This document shows, piece by piece, positions 1-12,700 of a stretch of DNA of 64,000 nucleotides. Within the stretch, counting starts at the first letter, position 1. Every line of letters begins with the position of its first letter. The notes below the pieces were generated by a model that made no database searches, was not told where the DNA came from, and worked only from the letters and a program-made list of their open reading frames with translations. Both the position numbers and the translations under genes were made by a program. The stretch is taken from contig NC_092859.1 of assembly GCF_032062135.1 (NCBI RefSeq), positions 85,375,844-85,439,843 of the forward strand. The letters are read 5' to 3'. This stretch comes from Pyxicephalus adspersus (Eukaryota; Chordata; Amphibia; Anura; Pyxicephalidae).

Positions 1-2266
1 GCTCTGCTAAAAGCAATAATTGTCTGGATGTTTTTCTGCATCTTTAATATACCTCAAAAATCGCAGTGCATCCATTTTGGGTATCCTTATTCAGTATGAA
101 ATATAATCAACAAATCATTTTACGTGGTGTGTTTCTAATGGGGATAATATTTTAGAAGAGTAGTGTGCCTTGTTTACCTTTATCCTTTTTGTTACTGTAA
201 CTAAGAACCCCTTTTTTTAAATACTTAATTCCCTTATACCCCTAATTTTTCCTTGTGTTATTTATTATGTGTATCTTATTACATATTGTGCTATAAACAT
301 AGGTGAAAATCATTTGGATTCGTTTTTTACGCTTGAGATAAATCAATGACCCCTTTTTCCTAAGATATGTTCCTCTAATTCAACTGTCCAGTACTAGGAC
401 CCTATAGACTAACAAAAGTACTGGCATTTGAAGCTGAATTACCTATAACTTGGACACGGAATCAATTGATTTGAAAAGAACTTGTTGGGTTATATTACTT
501 TATTAGTGATGTTGACATGTTCACTTTAAACTAACATTTGTGCATGCTACCTTGCCGCTACTGACATCTTGGCTGAGCCTTCTGGGTTTGGCGTCTTTGA
601 CCATTTTGTTTGGCCAGCCTGGGATGATAAACCTTCCACACATGTGTATGGAAGCTTTTATGTTGATATCACCTCTACACCAAACACATGCTAATATTAT
701 ACACTAAACTGTGCATACACTATTAACGAATACAAAGAAACATGCTAGGAGGCAGGCAGAAAGCATTTATGCAATCCTGCTACACATTATATCTGTTGAA
801 AAGAACTGCCTGCCTTTAATGTCTATGGCAGCATTTTATGCTCTGTTCTCTGTACTCACAACATTGTGCTGTATAGGGCTGAGACTACAAGCGTAGTAAC
901 CCACATCCATGATAGAACACTACAAATGATGGAACTTGTAGTTTTCTTATAGACAGGCAACTGACTTTGCTGCCCTCACTCAAAAATAGTGAAAACCACC
1001 AGATGGCTCAGATTGACTGACTGTTGTATTTCCCATTACCCAACAGTCTCACCTGCTTACTATTGACACCTGTATACTATTTTTAAAGATGCAATACTCA
1101 GAGAGGTGATCATGCCTATTAGTAACCCCTGGGGGCACAAAGCAAGTGCAAAGGTAGTAGTAGTACACCAGATCTACTGACCTCTGCACTCTCTCGAGGC
1201 TACAACGTGTGCCAGCTTGGAGGAGGAAGTGGCAAATGATGTAATAAATGGCTGCGAGGAGCTGGCCTGCTGCAAGCATGTGGGGGCATGAAAACAACAG
1301 TACCCCAATAAAAGCTTCAACATCATGAGAATGTAAGTTTTGACCTATAGTTTTCAAACTAGACTGTGCCATAAACCCCGCTAGAAAGATTTATTCTCTC
1401 TATCTGTTGTGATGACCACTGGCACTGGGTAAATCTTTCTGCTGGAACATCTGTTAAAGAAACAAGTGTCTAAAGATTAGTTGTTGTAGAGATTTTCTAT
1501 TTCTGTGGTTGAGCCTTTGAGACTGAAAGTGAAGATTATACAGTGAAGCTCAGAAAAAAAACAAAAGTTTCAGTCAATATTTACTCTATACAAAACCAAA
1601 AAAAGTTTTCACATGGAGTAGCTAGTGGCCACCCTGTCGCCTGAACCCCTGCTATAACCAGCATGAAGCACTTATTCCTTGAATGAATTTACATGCCCTC
1701 TCTTTCCTGCAGGGGGTAGGTGTTTGCCCCTACTCAAACTAGAAGTGGGTAAGTACTTCCCTCTGGGGATATTGAGGGATGAAAGAACATGGTGGCTGCT
1801 GGCTAGCTGCTCCACCTTAATTCAATCTTAAAAAAGGAAAAGAGTCTGGTAACATAAGAATTGAATGGTAAAAAAGAAATTTTTTTTAGTTCCAGTTCGT
1901 TGTGACTGAATATTATTTTTTATTTATAAAGCTCTAACACAAACTATACACTGTTTATTGTATTGTAGAATAAAGGGATGCAGATAATCAATGTGCATAC
2001 ATAACGCACACCAACTATGATAACTATGGAGGAAAAGTCTCTGCCATAAAAGCCTATTGCTAGGAACACACAATGTGCTTTTCTCTCCTTGTTTTTTTCT
2101 ATTGATAACATGGCTGTAAGTATGATCAATTTCAATTGATCCTTTTAATGAACCACAAGTATTCTATTTACTATCCACTTGTTCAATATTTGATTAGTAA
2201 TAGTTTTTACCATTAAATCTAATTGAAACATCAATTGTAACACAGAAATTGCTTTTGATTTCCATA
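1..2266. other. intergenic DNA upstream of HELB
   Basis: AT-rich non-coding sequence. I see no exon-like open frame with a family match, no RNA gene, and no repeat that recurs elsewhere in the window. Confidence 0.6.
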
Positions 2267-2422
2267 CATTATTATTATTATTATTATTAATAATAATAAA
2301 CTGTATTTATATAGCACCAACATATTACGCAGCGCTGCACATTAAATAGGGGATGGAAATGACAGACAGATACAGACAGTGACAGGAGGTGAGGACCCTG
2401 CCCCAAAGAGCTTACAATCTAG
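2267..2422 (-). repeat. L2-clade LINE 3' tail copy
   Basis: Starts with a (TAA)n tract on the left and reads TTTATATAGCACCAACATAT, GCAGCGCTGCACATTAAATA, GACCCTGCCCC and GAGCTTACAATCTAG. It is the reverse complement of the 3' end of the LINE fragment at 60720-61812. Confidence 0.85.
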
Positions 2423-2599
2423 TAGGTGGGGGAAGTAGCACACAAAAGGAGGGGGGCTTATTCAGGAAGTTGACTAAACCATCAACATAAAACCTTGCTC
2501 ATAATTACAAAAAATTCTATCATAATTACAGGTGTTTTGAATCATTCCATGTTTTCCTTTAACCAATTATCTAGTAAAGATAATAAACATTACACATTG

Positions 2600-2820
2600 G
2601 GTCTGATTTGTTAAAGCTTTCCAAGACTGAAGAAGAAGACTACCATGGGTGAACTTGGGTGATCCAGCAAACCTGTATTGGATTCCTTAAAACCATTTGC
2701 TCTTAGTTGGCAAATGTTTTTAATGCTAGACCAGATCAATTCCAGGTTTGCTGGATCACCCAGCTTTACCCATGATAGTCTATCTCTCCCAGTCTTGGAG
2801 AGCTTTAATAAATCAAGTCC
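2600..2820. mobile_element. palindromic MITE with long inverted ends
   Basis: Left end GTCTGATTTGTTAAAGCTTT mirrors the right end AGAGCTTTAATAAATCAAGT; internally TGGGTGATCCAGCAAACCTG mirrors CAGGTTTGCTGGATCACCCA. Almost the whole 220 bp can fold on itself. Fragments of the same family recur at 9890-9985 and 25577-25672. No transposase is encoded. Confidence 0.8.
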
Positions 2821-2977
2821 ATTGTTTTTGGTTAGATGCCTGCGAATTTATACAAAATGTCATTTATACTTTCACAAATTATGAAACAATTAAACAAAAA
2901 ATCCACAACAATTGTTCTACACAGGAGTATATCATGCAGCTTCATCCAACCAGGTGCAGAACAGTAAAATGTGTTTT

Positions 2978-3114
2978 TATTATTAATAAACAGGATTTAT
3001 ATAGCGCCAATATATTACGCAGCGCTGTACATTAAATAGGGGTTGCAAATGACGGACAAATACAGACAGTGACACAGGAAGAGAGGACCCTGCCCCGAAG
3101 AGCTTACAATCTTG
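2978..3114 (-). repeat. L2-clade LINE 3' tail copy
   Basis: Contains GGATTTATATAGCGCCAATA, GCAGCGCTGTACATTAAATA and the GAGCTTACAATCT end. It runs into an oppositely oriented copy at 3120-3172. Confidence 0.85.
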
Positions 3115-3119
3115 GACTT

Positions 3120-3172
3120 ACAGCGCTGCGTAATATGTTGGTGCTATATAAATCCTATTTAATATTATTCAT
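3120..3172 (+). repeat. short L2-clade LINE 3' tail copy
   Basis: Only the last 50 bases of the LINE are present: CAGCGCTGCGTAATATGTTG, GTGCTATATAAATCCTATTT and an ATT-rich tail. Confidence 0.8.
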
Positions 3173-3369
3173 ATTAGGAGTTAGAATTATTAGCCTGGGC
3201 TTAGATTGAACCATAGGTTTTACTAGTGTATTGTAGCTCAGACTCATTCACACCTTTAAAAAACTGCTAGTTGAGAACAACTCATGTGTGATGAATAATA
3301 CATAAAATAAAAGTATAGGCATGTTTCCTGTCCTTTAGTCAATGAACCTAAGATAACCATAAACATGGC

Positions 3370-3495
3370 CGACCACTGCCCTTTGGCGACACTTCCGCTC
3401 CCTTCCAATGTTTTCCGTATCGTGCCGTGGCGCGCTCTGGTGACGTACGCGAGTCTAGCACAAGGGCGGCTGATTGGAACTAGAACGGTGTGCAG
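3370..3495 (+). promoter_or_regulatory. HELB: HELB promoter and 5' UTR, CpG-rich
   Basis: A short CpG-rich block sits directly upstream of HELB exon 1 in otherwise AT-rich DNA. It has an ETS-like CACTTCCGC near 3389, a GCGCGC run near 3430, a CRE-like GTGACGTACGC near 3440 and an inverted CCAAT box (GATTGG) near 3472. No TATA box is evident. This fits a TATA-less housekeeping or cell-cycle promoter. The transcription start cannot be fixed from sequence alone. Confidence 0.45.
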
Positions 3496-3706
3496 ATGAG
3501 GAACCGGGCTGTGACAAGTCGCTGTGACAGGGAAGATTGGATTCGGCTGACGGGACGATTACTACCGGCGAAGGGGGAGTCTGAGGATGGCGACAAGGAC
3601 GAAGATGAGGACCCACCAGAGGTGTCAGATCCGGAATTTCTGGATGCAGAGGAGATGGAGGGGGGAGCGGTGCAGATCCCATCCTACTCACCACACAACA
3701 CCCGGG
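3496..3706 (+). CDS. HELB: HELB exon 1 (residues 1-70)
   Basis: It encodes the N-terminus, with an LLPAKGE stretch followed by a strongly acidic segment ([18 protein letters not shown]) and [10 protein letters not shown], which resemble the acidic start of human HELB. The donor is G|GTAAAC; the exon ends one base into a codon and joins exon 2 to form GTG (Val). In-frame readthrough beyond the donor runs into a LINE tail and is not coding. Confidence 0.85.
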
Positions 3707-6700
3707 GTAAACACCTGCTGCACCCAGCATGCCCCCTGCTGGGGTATTACAGCTATGACCATAATTACCCCTTGTTGTCACCGGAAGAGGAAGTGAGGGG
3801 CTGATTATTATTATTGATAACCAGGATGTATCCACCATATTACGCAGCGCTGTACATTAAATAGAATTACAAATGTCAGACTGATACAGACAGTGACACA
3901 GGAGGAGAGGACCCTGCCCCGAAGAGCTTACAATCTAAAGGATAACAAACAGATCTGGGATCCAATCATTTCTTCTAGAACAAGTTTTGGAAAGTTTAGG
4001 ATTTAGATGTATCTTAGTGTTAGACAAGTAACTATAAATCTCATTTATGATATAGCTTGTGTTTATCTGACACTCCTATTTGTTGCTGTCTGTCCCCTGA
4101 AATAAAAACTATCAGTGGTCACCTCTCCGTTCTCAGATTTGGAGCCATTGGCTGGGATGATGTCACACGCGTTGCTGATTGGCTGGGATGATGTCACACG
4201 CGGTGCTGATTGGCTGGGATGATGTCACACGTGGTGCTGATTGGCTGGGATGATGTCACATGCAGTGCTGATTGGCTGGGATGATGTCACCCGTGGTGCT
4301 GATTGGCTGGGATGATGTCACCCGTGGTGCTGATTGGCTGGGATGATGTCACCCGTGGTGCTGATTGGCTGGGATGATGTCACACGTGGTGCAGATGTGC
4401 AAAGATCTTACCATCTTACCTTAAGAAAAAATGCAGATAGTCAGGGAGGATTTTGTAAGACAGAACTTAATCTCTGCTGTCATATAAAGCTGCCTGTCTG
4501 CATTTTTTTTTCAAACCCTCCCCAGGGTTCAGTTTAATGTGTTCCAGGAGACCAGAGTCGGATGTTTGCAGGTTTCTGTCTTCTCTCACACCTTGTTCTG
4601 TCCACAGTCACTGACACGAATATCAGTATGATATCCTCCACAATAATACACAATTTTAAGACTCCCCAACAGCCTAGATTGTAAGCTCTTGGGGTCAGGG
4701 TCCTCTCCTCCTCATGTGTCACTGTCCGTCATTTGCTACCCCTATTTAATGTACAGTGCTGCATAATATGTTGGCGCTATATAAATCTTGCTTAACCTCC
4801 TGGGCGGTTCATTTCTGTTGAATTTATATGTCTAAAAGTGGTACTTTTTTCATGAAAATTTGTTTTACAGTATAATATAATAGTATGAGTATAATAAAGT
4901 TTGAAACACAAAATCATGTCAAAATAATAAATGAAATACATTTAAAAAAATAAATTTAATAATAAACGTTGACATGATTTTGTGTTTCAAACTTTATTAT
5001 ACTCATACTATCATACTATAAAATAAATTTTCATGAAAAAAATGTACCGCTTTTAGACATCCGGTCTATCCAGTGTATTGAATTCAATACAGTTATTTTG
5101 TGTTAAATGCAATACAAAATAGTTTGAAATCCCGCCACTCTCCTAGCGACAGCTGTACGCACCAACGTCACCGGGAACTCCCAGGGAACGTCAGCGCACC
5201 CCCGGGGAAAGATCGAGGAAGAGGACACGGCCAGAGGATGGCAGGACACTGGAGGACGCCGATGGGACCAGGTAAGCCTTTATTTTTTGGGTTACCGCTT
5301 TCAGCAGGGTTTTTTTACCCCCACACTCGGGCTTACCGCTCGGGAGGTTCATAATAAGAATAATAATAAAAATAATCATAAGTCATTGTATGTAGTACTC
5401 TCTACTGACTTATTCTATGAGAGTTTCCATATCTATTTACTCACTCATTGTGCTAGTAATCAGACCATTGTCTTCCATAATTTGGGCGATTCTCACCCAG
5501 AATATATATGTAGATCAGGAAAGTCAGACTGAAGGTAAACTTCTAGCTAAATATTGTCACAGCCAGAGAACCACCAGCATGGCTTCATATTTTTACTACT
5601 ACATTATTACTCTCACAGAAATCTCACCAAAATGATGAAAAAAAATTCTATTTACTATTTTTATTTATAAAAAACAGTCTATAGGTGTAGAGAATACATC
5701 AGTCAAATGAATTTGTATGTGATTATGATTTAGGACTGTAATTATGAAATGATTTTGTCCTAATCACAAATGTTTTCTTTTATTAACTCTTTATGAATAT
5801 TATAATAACAATCATCTATTGTATATAGTGACTTTTATTTTGGTTTCCTGTTATATCTTGACACACGGTAACCCTGCTTGTGGCACTTTGTATTAAATGT
5901 TTTATCTCTCTTTAACTGTAGTGAAAATTTTAACAGAAGACTCCAGGGAATATATCGTCACTGGGTTCTTTCCACTGATTGATCCGTGGTGGTCTGTAAC
6001 GGTGTATGTGAAAAGCGGCTCCTCTCATTATTTTGCCAAAGGATTCCCATCATATGAGCTGAAAGATGACATCCTTGGAGAGCAACCCATATTGTCACTG
6101 TTTCTTAAGGAGTGTGGAGTCCATGATGAGTTCAAATCGACATTTTTGGACTGGGTAAAGAATTACCCTCCTGTTACTTTCAGCCGACTGATGTGTCTGG
6201 CAGAGGATTTTCAGAAGAAACATGACAAAAATATTATGTCTTATTTGACTAATTCAGGTATGTGACATATATGAATTTTTCAGGTCTGATGAATTCTAGA
6301 TTTATGTAAAACAGGGCTGACCAACCCCCAAAGCCATCAGGTCAATGTTCTTACAAATCTTTAGCCTTTTTTTTTTTTTTTTTTGACAGAAATGACGCGT
6401 AGGCTGGGTACACACGTGCAATAATTGTCGTTGGAAAGGATCTTTCGATCTGCACGATGCATGAAGGAGTGCTGTACATACAGCACCATTCTGCTCTATA
6501 GAGAGGGGAGGGGGAGAAAGATGGAGCGGCACCCTGCTGCGCGCTCTCCCAGTTCACTTGCTTTACGATCGTTTGTTGTCCATCGTCCGTGGATTCGCCA
6601 GACCAGACGATGGACGACGAGCACTGTACACACACCAGATTCCCGTCCGATATCAGCCCTGAGCCGATTATCAGACGAGAATCATTGCACGAGTGTACAC

Positions 6701-9700
6701 AGCNNNNNNNNNNNNNNNNNNNNNNNNNNNNNNNNNNNNNNNNNNNNNNNNNNNNNNNNNNNNNNNNNNNNNNNNNNNNNNNNNNNNNNNNNNNNNNNNN
6801 NNNNNNNNNNNNNNNNNNNNNNNNNNNNNNNNNNNNNNNNNNNNNNNNNNNNNNNNNNNNNNNNNNNNNNNNNNNNNNNNNNNNNNNNNNNNNNNNNNNN
6901 NNNNNNNNNNNNNNTTTTGTATATGTTAGTGCAAGTAAAGAATTCAGGTATTCATTCTGATAAGTATAAAAAAATGAATGTAATAATGTAACAATGAACA
7001 CATATCTACATTACCTTTTACAATTTCTTGCTGTTCAGCTTTAAATTTATCACAGTTTGTACTCATTTTTTTCTAAATACAAGACTGGTCCTTGGCAGTA
7101 TTCACTTCCTGAGGGGCCCCTAAATGGCCATTAGGAAAGTTAAAGAAACATCAGGGAGTCCCTAGATTTACAAATATACCAGGAAGAAATACATTTGCAA
7201 CTTCTGTAGCTTGGTGGAATATTCTAACTTTCTATTTTTTCTATTTTATTTAGAGCTTTACAACTTTGTACTGAATGCCCTGAAAACTCCACAGGTGCTG
7301 AAGTATTTACCAAAGCTTTTACCACACAAAATGAGAGGCCTTCCAATGATGTATAGTAATAAATCCATGTCAGATAGCAACACACCACCTGAGCTAATGT
7401 TTCAGCTTGAGGATTTACTGTGTACTGAACCATGGAAACTTGGCTTTGGTTTGGTGAGTATTGTGCTGATCCAAGTTGTTCTGCAATGCGTTTTAAATCA
7501 AACACACATTGGAAAACATGGAACTTTTTTGTGTTTTTAGTTACTTTATAGGCAGCTCAAACTGTGTGGCTGTGAGGCGACATTGGATGGCTTCCGTCAG
7601 TGTGAAGATCTCCTGAAAAAGATTCCGAAACCGAAACAAAATGCGTTATTTATCTATAATAAACTGAAGGAGAAATGTATGGAGATGGGGGACACTTATG
7701 TAGAACAGTCTGCCCTTACCAAAGCAACATCTAAACAAATGACAGAGGAGGATGCCTGGAATGCAATTCTCTTTCTTAAAGAACAGGAAGTTGTGAAAGT
7801 TGACCAAGAGCGAGTTTTCCTCTACAATTATTTCTTTTATGAGGTTGATACTGCAAAGTATATTACAGGGTTATTAAGGAAGAAACAGGTGAAAGAAAAT
7901 GAGATACTTGGTGATGGCCATACATCAAAAGAGAATAATGTGTTTCCTTCAAGTGTGGTCGGCCAGGCACTTGCACTTAAATTTAGTGATGAGCAGTTTA
8001 ACAAATTACAGATAAATGACTGTGCCACCGAAGAGAACCCATCAACAAAACTGGATGCTGAGCAGAGAAGAGCGGCCAGAATGATTCTGGCCAACCCAGT
8101 GACCATTATAAGTGGAAAAGGTGGATGTGGAAAGACCACAGTTGTAAGTCTTGTGTTCAAAGCTGTTATGCAGCAGGAACAGGATGAAATTGAAGAAGCC
8201 ATCAAAGCCCTTGAAGATGACATTGATGCATCAGATGAGTGGGATTTTAATCCCATGACTTCTACTTGTGGTCACAGTGACCCCATTCGCATTCTGCTTA
8301 CTGCACCCACAGGAAAGGCAGCTTCTCTCCTGAGGAAGAAAACAGAACTTCCATCTGCTACTCTACATCAGGTACATATTTGTTCTGTTACTTGGGAGAG
8401 ATAAAGTCATTTTATTGATCTTTTTTTTTTTTTTTTGATTATTCAATGGGTCAAATAACTGTTTTCCCTGGCACACACAGAGGAGGTGCATATGCCAGTG
8501 TGAGAAAAGTGAAGTGTGGTACACAGGCAATAAACTATCAGATGGTCAAATAGCAGCAGAAGTAAAGAGGTGACCTATCAGAAAATCACAACTGGGATGG
8601 CACTAAAGTTAAAGTTAAAGTGGAACTAAACTTACAGCATAAAAAGTATAGAGCAGGGTCTTTTTAATGCAGAGTCTCCCTCCTTTCTCTTTTAGATTAC
8701 ATGCAGCTATTCAGCTTGGAAGAACCAGCAGAGGAAAAAGAAAGAGAAAGGCGAGGAGCATACATTTCCATGGAAATTCTCTAAAGTAGAAGCACTGGTG
8801 GTCGATGAGGGCAGTCTGGTGTCAGTTCGAATATTCAGTGCTGTTATGAAATTGTTGTGTACTCATGCCAAGCTGGCAAAGTTGGTAATTCTTGGTATGT
8901 GCTTTGTTATATGGCAGAAATCATTATAGTGAACTTTTTTACCTTCCTGTACTAAACAATCGATTTAAACCATTGCAAGACTGCTATGTTAGGGAATGAA
9001 GAGAATTTACTTTTATCATTTCCTATGTTCAGAAGACTTTTTGTTGCATAGATGTGAAATGTTGCATTTAGAAATGTTGTATGTCAAAGTGCTATTCTAG
9101 TCCTGCAAGGTTACTATGTGATTGTCTGCTGAGCTGTGACCCCCACATCTGATGCGGGATCTCATAGTAAACACATGCACTGAATGAATAAGTCATCTGA
9201 ATGTCTCAGAGGTGGGACATACCCCCTTCCTTATTCTCTACATCAGCAATCTACACATTCAGAGCTAGTGCTGGACTCTACTAATAGACTGCTCAGAATC
9301 GATTGTATGGAAAGAACATATGTTCAACGTTACATAGTAAGTCAGGTTGAAAAAAGTCCATCAAGTTCAACCAACAAATCCCAGATATAAAACCCTATGG
9401 ACAAAGTTGATCCAGAGGAAGACAAAAATACCATGTCTATTTATAAAATAAGAAATTTACATAACATATATGAAGACTAGTATGAACATTTTCCAAAAAT
9501 ATTGCTTCCCTTTAGTATATACACTCACTTGTTTTTAATAAAATGCCTTTTAGACTGGAAAAATAATAAATGGAAAACAGAGAGATACACTTACCAAATT
9601 GGGAGGGAGATGAAAAGTTCTCCTAGGAATTGCTTTGTATTCATTGACCTTATGATAAGTGTGAGCTCAACCATAGGCTTGCCACTGAGAAAAGGCAATG

Positions 9701-12700
9701 TTTATATATCTTAATAAAACCTATATGGTTTTGGGGTCCTTAATAAAAATGAACATGAACTATTGATTATAGAAATCTTTTTATATAACACATAGTTACA
9801 TAGTAAGGTTGAAAAAACATACATATATCAAGTTTAACCACTAGGGAAATAAACATATCCCAGACATGATTTGATAACAAATAGCAAATGACTTTGAAGA
9901 AATCAATTCCAGGTTGAATGATCAACTTGACTGATGAAAGTGTACCCTCTCCAGCCTTGGAGGGCTTTAATATTTCAGGGCCATTGTGTTAAGAATTCCA
10001 TTAAACGATTGGTTGATAAGTACAAATATATATGTATGAAAGCTCAGATCAATAACTCCATCTGTCATGCTGCTTTTCTTTCTGTAGGTGATATTCGTCA
10101 GTTACCCAGTATAGAACCAGGAAACTTGCTGGCTGACATATTCACTACCTTTAAGGGAATGAATTGGGCAATTGAGCTTAAGACCAATCACAGGGCAGAA
10201 TCTCAGCTCATTGTGGACAATGCAACACGGTAAGAGGTTTGAGGAGAATATTTATGTTGTACAGTTAGTTAGTGCCGGATATTAATTAAGTCTTTTCCAC
10301 AAGTATCTCTAACCAGGAAGACATATGCTTTGATGCTGAGCTATATTTTCGTGGGAATGTAAGCACCAAGATGCCCAGTGAAGAGAAGAAATGCATTCTG
10401 GTTACTGTGGATGATGAATCTGGTAAGCAATCTCTTTTTTTGGCTTATTTCTAAAATTCTACATTTGAGGGGGTTAAAATAGACCCCAATGCTTCTTTCA
10501 GGCATGTGGACTAAAACTGCACAGGGTGCATAGCAAACTTTTATGACGGCAGTCCAGTTCTTCCTTCGAAGAGTACAAGCATCCATGCAACCAGAAATAC
10601 CATGTCATTTCCATGACTTTCCATGAACGGTGCTGCAACCCCACAACAAATAAATCAAGTAGAAGGCAAAAAAACATGGCTTTTGCTTTTTAATATCAGC
10701 TGTCCCCTGATGACTGGAGGGGACATTTTGAAGTAACAGGAGCAGTTTAGGAAGCATAGATCAGCATAAAGAATGAAGCAGATGCATTCACTACACATCT
10801 TCAGGTACAGCTTCATCTCCAGCAAGCTGAGCAGTAATAACGTCATCAGATCTGAAGACACAGAGTCAGAGGAAGCAGTGCCTCATACAGATATACAGCT
10901 ATGATGAGTCTGTAGGCACAGAGAGCGCCCTCATATAGTTTAGGCATTCAGGATAAAATGTATATCTTTCATAAGCTCATAGGTATTGACTATTTTTCCA
11001 TTTCTTGATGTTCCTTATAACTTAGAAAATCTGAAGAAAGGTAAATGTGAAAAAAAAGATATATTGAATGCTAGCTTTTCTAGAGATTTTCCCTGCAGTA
11101 CATCTGTTTTGCCACTAGATGTCAGTGTGCCAACCTCATTCAACTCAAGTCATCCTGAACCCCAGCTCAGCCTGTGAATGGTTAGTGACAAAAGAAGCAG
11201 CACAGCGATTAGCTCATCTCAACAGAGCATAGAAATATTAGCTCCTGGTCCTGCTTCTTCAACACTCCAAGCCCTGCTTTACAGGGCCTGTATGAGGCTT
11301 AAACTAGGTGAACTCTAAGTACTTACACATCTTGCCTTGAAAAAAAAATATGTAATGAAGTATTAACAATCGCAGAGCCTCCGCTGAAAAAAAGAAAAAA
11401 CATTTATTGGTGTATTTATGATTAGTGAGCTTCATTAATTTATGTCTTTAATATCTGTCTAGGGCCTGGATCAAAGGAACTGCGTTTTAATTTTTATTTA
11501 ACAAATGGGCACACTTTTGCTGGTTATTTTCAAAGCCAAATCCTTTCTTTTGTGACTCTACTGGGAGCCACTTTATCTCAATTATATATATTGAAGACAA
11601 TTATATTTTAGAGCCTTTACTCTCTCTGGCAGATGATCAGTCAGTTGGTCATTTTGTGTTTTATTCTTTCTTGTTCTGATTGATTTTCATGCCATGAACC
11701 GACATGCATTTTATTCAGATATTTAATACTCTGTCTGCTCTTAAATTCAATTTACTTTGTCAATCACAGATTTATCTAATGCTATAAAAGCATTGATTCA
11801 GCACGGCCCGGGATTGAAGGATGATAAACACTCTCAGTTCATTGCCTTTAGGAGGTGAGGACGTGCTTCCGTATGTAAAGAATTCTGTTCTTTATTATGG
11901 TCCGGAACAAATGTACAAATATAATTATTTGTTGGGTAAATAATAAAAATATCTAACTGGGTGGGCTTAATATCTTCTATTGATTATACTTCAAGTTGCC
12001 TTTTTCTGCACTATTTTTTCTCTATATTTAAAAAACAATAGCCAGGATATAGTTATGTAATGTGACCAGAGAGCAGCAGGAGGCAGAGGAGCAAATCATT
12101 CTACTCACGTTAAACACTTTACCCTGAACCTTTTTTTGCTTGTAGTATGGCTGAGGTCCACATTTGGTTAAAATTGAATATTCATATTTAGTATTTTAAT
12201 TTTAGCCTGCAGGTTTTTTTTTGTGCACTGAGCTCAATGGCTCAGTCTGAAATGAACACATATTAGGGATTAGAATGATGTATATTGACTCATCTCAACT
12301 CAGACTAATCTCATTCACCCTGAAGTTTTTAGTTAGAATGTCCAAACATTCCACCTATGCATGCATATTATGTGGCCTGGATCCATACATCTATGTTCTC
12401 AGATAGCACACAGCAGTGATGGCCGGTTAGTGAGCACTATACATAGTAAGAATTTATTATATAGTGTGGGAGAAATGCTTGTCAGGTTTTTTATGTGACC
12501 TGTTTGCATCTTATTTTAAAACTAAACTTTTTATATGTATGTGTTTGTTTAGCGTTTTGTACAAATTATTGTTTTCTGTGTACATTTAGGAAGGATTGCT
12601 TGCTGATCAATGAGCTGTGCTGTAAACATTACTCAGGCCATCCCATGAAGTAAGTACAGTGTTCCCCCCAGCCCCTTTTACCCAGGTGCACCACCCGGCT

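Larger units (their letters stand above)
3707..5921 (+). other. HELB: HELB intron 1
   Basis: A 2.2-kb intron holding a LINE tail (3805-3939), a 31-bp minisatellite (4150-4395), a second LINE tail (4673-4795) and a MITE nested in that tail (4796-5349). The remaining 5355-5921 is AT-rich and shows nothing recognisable. Confidence 0.8.
8895..10087 (+). other. HELB: HELB intron 5
   Basis: The intron holds two copies of a dispersed repeat (9320-9440, 9785-9865) and a fragment of the palindromic MITE (9890-9985), about 100 bases before the exon 6 acceptor. Confidence 0.75.

Noticed and set aside
3455..3838. Open frame of 127 codons opposite HELB exon 1
   Set aside because: It mirrors the exon 1 coding bias and runs into a LINE tail; no family match or splice support.
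5100..5354. 84-codon frame with a GC-rich start in HELB intron 1
   Set aside because: It lies wholly inside the TTAA-flanked MITE; the AGGTAAG at its end resembles a donor but there is no acceptor or family match.
6351..7001. Long frames crossing the gap at 6704-6914
   Set aside because: Their length is created by undetermined bases inside a MITE.
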